Source of the DNA: Elusimicrobia bacterium GWA2_66_18
GTDB taxonomy: Bacteria; Elusimicrobiota; Elusimicrobia; UBA1565; UBA9628
Assembly (NCBI GenBank): GCA_001799675.1
Contig: MGTX01000002.1
Coordinates: 65,878-129,877, forward strand
Direction of reading: 5' to 3'
DNA: 64,000 nt
Positions 59,920 through 64,000 of the stretch are shown piece after piece. Below the pieces are notes generated by a model that was given only the letters and a program-made list of their open reading frames with translations, was not told the DNA's origin and searched no databases. The translations under genes and the position numbers were made by a program. Positions within the stretch are counted from its first letter, which is position 1, and each line of letters starts with the position of its first letter.

Positions 59920-60686
59920 GCGCTCTCAAGATTCGAGACGAGGGCCCCGTCCGAGTCCTCACGCTGTCGCGCCCCCCGGGAAACACCCTCGACCTGGCGA
60001 TTCTGGCGGACCTGCGCGCGGCCGCGCGCGAAGCCGGTCGGGTCGCGTCCGTGCGGGCCCTGGTCCTGGAATCGGACGTCCCGCGCTACTTCTCGAGCGG
60101 CCTCGACCTCGCGGAGCTGGCCGCCCTGCCGGCGGCACGGCGCCGCGAGCCCTTCGAGTCCCTGATCGCGGCCTATCGCGCCCTGCTCTCGCTGCCCAAG
60201 CCCGCCGTGGCTTCGATGTCGGGCTCCGGGCTGCTGGGCGGCTGGATCCTGGCCATGGCCTGCGACTGGCGACTGCTGGCCGAGAACGGCAAGGTCTCCC
60301 TGGCCGAGATCCGCGCGGCTCTCACCCCGACCACGGCCCTGGTCTCTCGCCTGCGCGAACTCTCCTCGGACCCGCGCGCGGTCAAGGAAATGATCCTGCG
60401 AGGCAAGGCCCTCGGCGCGAACGAGGCCCTGGCGGCCGCCCTCGTCGACGAGGTCCTGCCGGAGTCCGAGGTCCGCGAGGCCGGTCTCGCCTTGGCGCGC
60501 CGTCTGGCCAAGTCGCCGCCGCGCGCGTACGCCGCGGTCAAGCGCGCCCTCGGTCGGGCGGCGGCGGACGACGCCCGTTGGGCGCGCGCCCTCGAGGAGT
60601 TCTCCGAGTCCTTCGAGGCGGAGGAAGGCCGCGAGGGTCTCGAGGCCTTGCGGGCAAAACGCCGGCCGCGCTGGGAGGGGCCCTGA
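59916..60686 (+). CDS. Enoyl-CoA delta-isomerase-like crotonase
   Basis: 256 aa, crotonase fold: FSSGLDLAEL (oxyanion loop), GSGLLGGWILAMACDWRLLAEN and VSLAEIRAALTP. The first hydratase Glu (GGxxE) is Ile here while the second (in LAEI) is kept, the pattern of delta3,delta2-enoyl-CoA isomerases such as mitochondrial ECI1, to which the surrounding residues are also close. It would shift cis/trans-3 double bonds for beta-oxidation. Starts at GTG 59916, coupled to the next gene, a dienoyl-CoA reductase. Confidence 0.85.
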   Translation: MSALKIRDEGPVRVLTLSRPPGNTLDLAILADLRAAAREAGRVASVRALVLESDVPRYFSSGLDLAELAALPAARRREPFESLIAAYRALLSLPKPAVASMSGSGLLGGWILAMACDWRLLAENGKVSLAEIRAALTPTTALVSRLRELSSDPRAVKEMILRGKALGANEALAAALVDEVLPESEVREAGLALARRLAKSPPRAYAAVKRALGRAAADDARWARALEEFSESFEAEEGREGLEALRAKRRPRWEGP

Positions 60687-61552
60687 CCTACGCCGAAGAC
60701 CTTCTGTCCGGGCGCGTGGCCGTGGTGACGGGAGGCGGCACGGGCCTCGGCCTCTTCACGGCACGGGAGTTGGCCTCGCACGGCGCCGACGTGGCGCTCG
60801 CCTCGCGCGGCGAAGCAAGGCTTGCCGCCGCAGCCGCCGAGATCAGAGCGGCGACGGGCCGCAAGGTCCTCGCGATCGGCGCGGACGTTTCGGACTACGC
60901 CTGCGTCAAGAAGCTCTTCCAGCGGGTGGACGAGACTTTCGGCCGCGTGGACATCCTGGTCAACGGCGCCTCCGCCAACTTCGTGCGTCCCTCCGAGACG
61001 CTGACCTCGGTGCGCTGGCGGAAAGTCGTAGACATCGTGCTCAATGGGACCTTCCACTGCTCGGTGGAAGCCGGTCGGCGGATGCTGGCCCGAGGCGAGG
61101 GCGCGATCATCAATCTCGTCGCTTCCTACGCATGGACGGGCGCGCCCGGTTTTGCCCCCTCGGCCTCGGCAAAGGCCGGGGTCGTGGCCCTGACCCGCAC
61201 GCTCGGCGTGGAGTGGGCCGCCCGCGGCGTACGCGTCAACGCCGTCTGCCCGGGGCTCATCGACACCCAGCAGTCGCGCGAGCGGCTCTGGCCCGAGGAG
61301 TGGATGCGCAAGGCCCTGCTGGAAAGCGTGCCGGCGCGTCGCTTCGGACGAGAGAAGGACGTCTCGGACGCCGTCCTCTATCTCTGCGCGCCGGACACTC
61401 GCTACGCGGCCGGGGAGGTCCTCACCGTGGACGGAGGCGCCGCCACCGGCGGCGTGCCCTACCTGCGCTTCCTGGAGAAGACCGGAATCGTGCGGCGCGT
61501 TCGCTCCCGGAAAGACTCAAAAAAGCCCCCCCCCGCGGGGAACCCTCTCTGA
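60683..61552 (+). CDS. 2,4-dienoyl-CoA reductase (SDR type), CTG start
   Basis: 289 aa. NADPH loop VTGGGTGLGLF, NGASANFVRP, VDIVLNGTFH and PSASAKAG with upstream Tyr (ASYAWTG) reproduce the DECR-type active site, which lacks the usual YxxxK order. It removes the extra double bond of dienoyl-CoA in unsaturated fatty acid breakdown. No ATG/GTG/TTG fits before the Rossmann fold; CTG 60683 has GGGAGGGG just upstream and forms CTGA with the previous stop. The tail (about 265-289) is basic. Confidence 0.85.
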   Translation: MTYAEDLLSGRVAVVTGGGTGLGLFTARELASHGADVALASRGEARLAAAAAEIRAATGRKVLAIGADVSDYACVKKLFQRVDETFGRVDILVNGASANFVRPSETLTSVRWRKVVDIVLNGTFHCSVEAGRRMLARGEGAIINLVASYAWTGAPGFAPSASAKAGVVALTRTLGVEWAARGVRVNAVCPGLIDTQQSRERLWPEEWMRKALLESVPARRFGREKDVSDAVLYLCAPDTRYAAGEVLTVDGGAATGGVPYLRFLEKTGIVRRVRSRKDSKKPPPAGNPL

Positions 61553-61573
61553 TCAGCCAATTGCGTTCCGACC

Positions 61574-61852
61574 TCAGGCGGCGATATTGTCGTGGTGCTT
61601 GGCGTTGACCTCGGCATAGGTCGACTTGGCGGCCTTGGCGGCGGCGACGAACGCCTCCTTCTTGGCCAGAGACTCATCCTTCACCTTGTGCAGGAACTCC
61701 GTGCCCTTCTCTCGGCGCTCCTTGAGCCAGTCTCCCAGTTCCTCGCGCGTTTCGCGTCCCGAGCGCGGCGCCAGCAGCACACCGAGCGCGGCGCCGACCG
61801 CGGCGCCCGTCAGAAAATAAAAAATCCCGTTGCCTCTCTCGTCGTTAGCCAT
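61574..61852 (-). CDS. YtxH-like envelope stress protein
   Basis: 92 aa. An N-terminal Gly/Ala membrane helix (FYFLTGAAVGAALGVLLAPRSGRETR) and a charged amphipathic helix (about 40-92) are the YtxH/gas-vesicle-like pattern. ATG 61852 has AAGGAGG seven bases upstream; the frame to 61906 is not used. Function in other bacteria: general stress, poorly understood. Converges with the reductase gene, separated by 21 bases. Confidence 0.85.
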   Translation of the reverse strand: MANDERGNGIFYFLTGAAVGAALGVLLAPRSGRETREELGDWLKERREKGTEFLHKVKDESLAKKEAFVAAAKAAKSTYAEVNAKHHDNIAA

Positions 61853-61912
61853 GACGTCCTCCTTGATGATAGGCCCAAGATGACACTTCGCCGCAAGGTC
61901 TGTCAAGAGACC

Positions 61913-63994
61913 TCAGGAGGGTTTTTTGAGCCGGGAGAGTTCGGCCTGGTATTCCTGTATCTTGAGGTGCAGTTCCTCCTCCAGGCGCAGCTCCTTGGCG
62001 TCCAGGGCGCGGGCGCGTTCGCTGAGGGAGGACTCCAGCGCGCGCTTGCGCGCCGACAGGGACTTCTCCATTTCCGCCATGCGCTCGGTGAAGGCGAGGG
62101 CGCGCTGGCGCTCGGCCTCTTCCAGGGCTTTGGCGGTCTCGCCGGAGGCGAGGAGGCGGCACTCCTCGAGGGTGCGCGCGCTGTCGAGCTCGCGCAGGCG
62201 ATCTCGCTCGGCCAATTGTGCGCGCAGGCAGGCGCTGTCTCGCTCGCGCGCGCAGGCCTCGTCGGCCAGGGCGCTGCGGTCCTTCTCGGCCGCCGCCAGG
62301 CGCGTCTCGAGATCCTTGATGCGCGCGGCGTCCGTGAGGGTCTTGCGCTCGCTCTCCGCGTGCAACGAGTGGAGGCGTTCCTGCAGGCGGGCGGTCTCAT
62401 CCCGGAGTCCGGCGCGTTCGCGGACAAGGTCCTCGAAGGCCTTTTCACGAGCGAGACGCAGGGCCTCGTCATGATGCTGGCGCATCTCTCCCAGACGCGA
62501 TTCGTGCGCGGTCATGCGCTGGGCGGCGTCGCGCGCGTGGGCGTCTCGCAGATCCGCCAGGCCACGGTCGAAATCCGCGCGCAAGGCCTGCTCCCGGCGC
62601 AGGGCCTCTTCCTCGCCGCGGCGGCGGGCGATCTCCGCCTGATCGCGGGTCCGCGCGTGCTCGGCCGCGAAGGTCCGTCGCTGTTCGTCGAGGGCCGTCT
62701 CATATTTACGCACGAGCTCGGCCTCGCGCGAAGACCAACGCGCGTCTAGATCCTTCTCCTTGCGGAGGTATTCCTCGCGCAGTCCGGCCTTCCACCCCTC
62801 GTACTGCTCGGCCAGGGCGCGCGCGGAGCGATCGCACTCCGCGACCTTGCCTCGGTGCTCCTCGTCGAGGGTCTTTTGCCGCTGGTCGAAGGCCGCGGAG
62901 AGGGCGGAGGTCTCGGCCGAGGCCGCGCGGCGGTGCTCCTCCAGGAGCTCGACGCGGCGACGCTCGTGCTCCGTTGTGAGCGCGGCCTGGCGCGCGAGGA
63001 AGTCGTCCTGGCGCTGCTCTTCGCGGGCGCGGGCTTCCTCCTCCAGGGCGCGGCGGCGCTCGGAGAGTTCCGCCAGGCGCTCCTCGCGCTCCTTTTGAAA
63101 TTCGGACGACTTCAGGGAGACAAACTCATCCTGTGCGCGCACGCGCTCGGCGTCCTTGCGAGCGGCCTCCTCGAGGAGGCGCTGGCTCTTGTGCTTCAGT
63201 TCGGTCTCCGCCTGTACGCGCAGGACGTCGAGCGTGCGCAGGCGTTCGCCATGCTCGGTCTCGAGGGCCTTGCCGCGGGCGAGCCACTCGGCCTGCAGGG
63301 CTTGGCGCTCGGCATCCAGGTCGGCGCGGGCGCCGGCTCCGAGGCGCCGCTCTTTCTCGGCCCAACCGTCGATGAGGCGGCGTTCGCTGTCGGCGTAGCG
63401 GGCCTCTGCCTCTGTGCAGCGGCGCTTGAAGTCCTCATCGAGCTCGGCGCGCCGCGAGAGCAGGAGCTCCTCGATCTCCTTGGAACGGTCGGCCAGTTGC
63501 CGCGAACGCTCCTCGAACTGCTTGGTGACGGCGCTGTCGAGTTGGGCGCGAGATTGCTTGGCCTTAGCCCACAGCCCCTGCTCCAGTTCCGACCACTGCG
63601 CCTGGAGCTCGGTCTCGCGGCGCTGGTAGCGCTCCACGAGATCCTTCTCCTTGAGTTGGTGGGCCTTGACCAGCAGTTCCTCGCGGGCCTTGAGCCTCTG
63701 CTCCTGGTCCTTGGCGACGGCGCCGAGAGTGCGTTGGGCCTCGTCGTTGGCGCGCTTGAGGGACTCGATCTCGCCCTCGCGGTCCTGGAGTTCAAGCTCG
63801 CGCGAACGCACGGAGGCCGCGATCTCCCGGTCGCGGGCGCTGCGCAACTGCTCGACCATGTCGAGCTCGTGGCGGGCGCGTGCAAGGGCCTCATCCTTGG
63901 CGCGGCGCAAATCCGCCATCTCGGCGTCGCGCTTCTCGAGTTCCGCGCGGAGCTGTGACCAGGCCTGCTCCTTGTCCTGCTGGGTCTTGGCCAT
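61913..63994 (-). CDS. Long coiled-coil protein, possibly cut at its 5' end
   Basis: At least 693 aa, almost entirely charged helix rich in Glu, Arg, Ala and Leu with heptad spacing, no hydrophobic membrane segment and no proline breaks: a continuous coiled coil of roughly 100 nm if extended. ATG 63994 is 6 bases from the window edge and the frame stays open upstream, so the true start may lie outside. It could be a cytoskeletal or scaffold filament (inference). The antisense frames across it are shadows. Confidence 0.8.
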   Translation of the reverse strand: MAKTQQDKEQAWSQLRAELEKRDAEMADLRRAKDEALARARHELDMVEQLRSARDREIAASVRSRELELQDREGEIESLKRANDEAQRTLGAVAKDQEQRLKAREELLVKAHQLKEKDLVERYQRRETELQAQWSELEQGLWAKAKQSRAQLDSAVTKQFEERSRQLADRSKEIEELLLSRRAELDEDFKRRCTEAEARYADSERRLIDGWAEKERRLGAGARADLDAERQALQAEWLARGKALETEHGERLRTLDVLRVQAETELKHKSQRLLEEAARKDAERVRAQDEFVSLKSSEFQKEREERLAELSERRRALEEEARAREEQRQDDFLARQAALTTEHERRRVELLEEHRRAASAETSALSAAFDQRQKTLDEEHRGKVAECDRSARALAEQYEGWKAGLREEYLRKEKDLDARWSSREAELVRKYETALDEQRRTFAAEHARTRDQAEIARRRGEEEALRREQALRADFDRGLADLRDAHARDAAQRMTAHESRLGEMRQHHDEALRLAREKAFEDLVRERAGLRDETARLQERLHSLHAESERKTLTDAARIKDLETRLAAAEKDRSALADEACARERDSACLRAQLAERDRLRELDSARTLEECRLLASGETAKALEEAERQRALAFTERMAEMEKSLSARKRALESSLSERARALDAKELRLEEELHLKIQEYQAELSRLKKPS

Positions 63995-64000
63995 GGCGGA

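Noticed and set aside
62855-63958. 367-aa Leu/Ala-rich frame antisense to the coiled-coil gene
   Set aside because: Leucine richness comes from reversed Glu/Lys codons (CTC/CTT); no start signal.

Overview
The window is high-GC, densely packed bacterial chromosome with many 4-base start/stop overlaps (ATGA, GTGA, CTGA). Several features together fit an Elusimicrobiota-type uncultured bacterium: a NuoEFG-less complex I operon, a small bacterial histone-fold gene, a nitrogenase-like protein pair, large coiled-coil proteins, ASPIC/UnbV (CRTAC) proteins and a Ser/Thr kinase. This assignment is inference from gene content, not from a marker phylogeny; Bdellovibrionota-like or other candidate lineages remain possible.

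Layout. (1) 1-1256: 3' part of a membrane Ser/Thr kinase. (2) 1260-12613, minus strand: a single gene train of histone, MidA-like methyltransferase and nuoABCDHIJKLMN, giving an 11-subunit complex I without NuoE/F/G. (3) 12684-12828: tRNA-Met(CAT) with promoter and hairpin; 12925-13608: a NarL-type response regulator. (4) 13605-19351, minus: GT2 glycosyltransferase, yceD, rpmF, plsX, fabG, acpP, rnc and an acyl-CoA dehydrogenase, a lipid and ribosome housekeeping operon. (5) 19381-20794: icd with terminator; this isocitrate dehydrogenase carries a zinc-knuckle-like insertion. (6) 20837-27771, minus: patatin, GT4, a degenerate SpoIID/TPR protein, two unknowns and a GYF/coiled-coil membrane protein. 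(7) 27891-35969, plus: tRNA-Lys, tRNA-Leu, tig, clpP (predicted Ser-His-Asn triad), lon, a class V aminotransferase, serA and a zinc-ribbon membrane protein; clpX is absent from its usual place. (8) 35985-38581, minus: alanine dehydrogenase, a thioredoxin-like lipoprotein, a BamE-like lipoprotein and a CBS-pair protein.

(9) 38682-46615 is the accessory part: two overlapping nitrogenase component-1-like genes with no reductase gene nearby, then on the other strand an SGNH hydrolase, a radical SAM-like protein with unusual cysteine spacing, and a GT-C-like membrane protein with a TPR-like tail. (10) 46730-54130, minus: three ASPIC/UnbV proteins and a five-haem membrane cytochrome. The largest ASPIC gene is frameshifted by a 70-bp insertion that duplicates 38 bp, and its protein contains a segment resembling a histone fold. 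(11) 54361-57832: an orphan CpaF/VirB11-like ATPase, a candidate 30-aa membrane peptide, a secreted metallopeptidase-like protein, and an ArsR regulator with a clear promoter and operator followed by a truncated RND/MMPL exporter. (12) 57951-64000: tRNA-Asn, a PilT-like ATPase, a secreted protein, an enoyl-CoA isomerase coupled to a 2,4-dienoyl-CoA reductase that appears to start at CTG, a YtxH-like protein and a long coiled-coil protein cut by the window edge.

Functionally, the window joins respiration (complex I and its probable assembly methyltransferase, icd, haem protein), fatty acid synthesis and breakdown, proteostasis and serine synthesis, with one accessory stretch (38.6-57.5 kb) that holds most of the unexplained material. 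No CRISPR array, rRNA, insertion sequence or replication origin was seen. No gene-free stretch exceeds about 300 bases.
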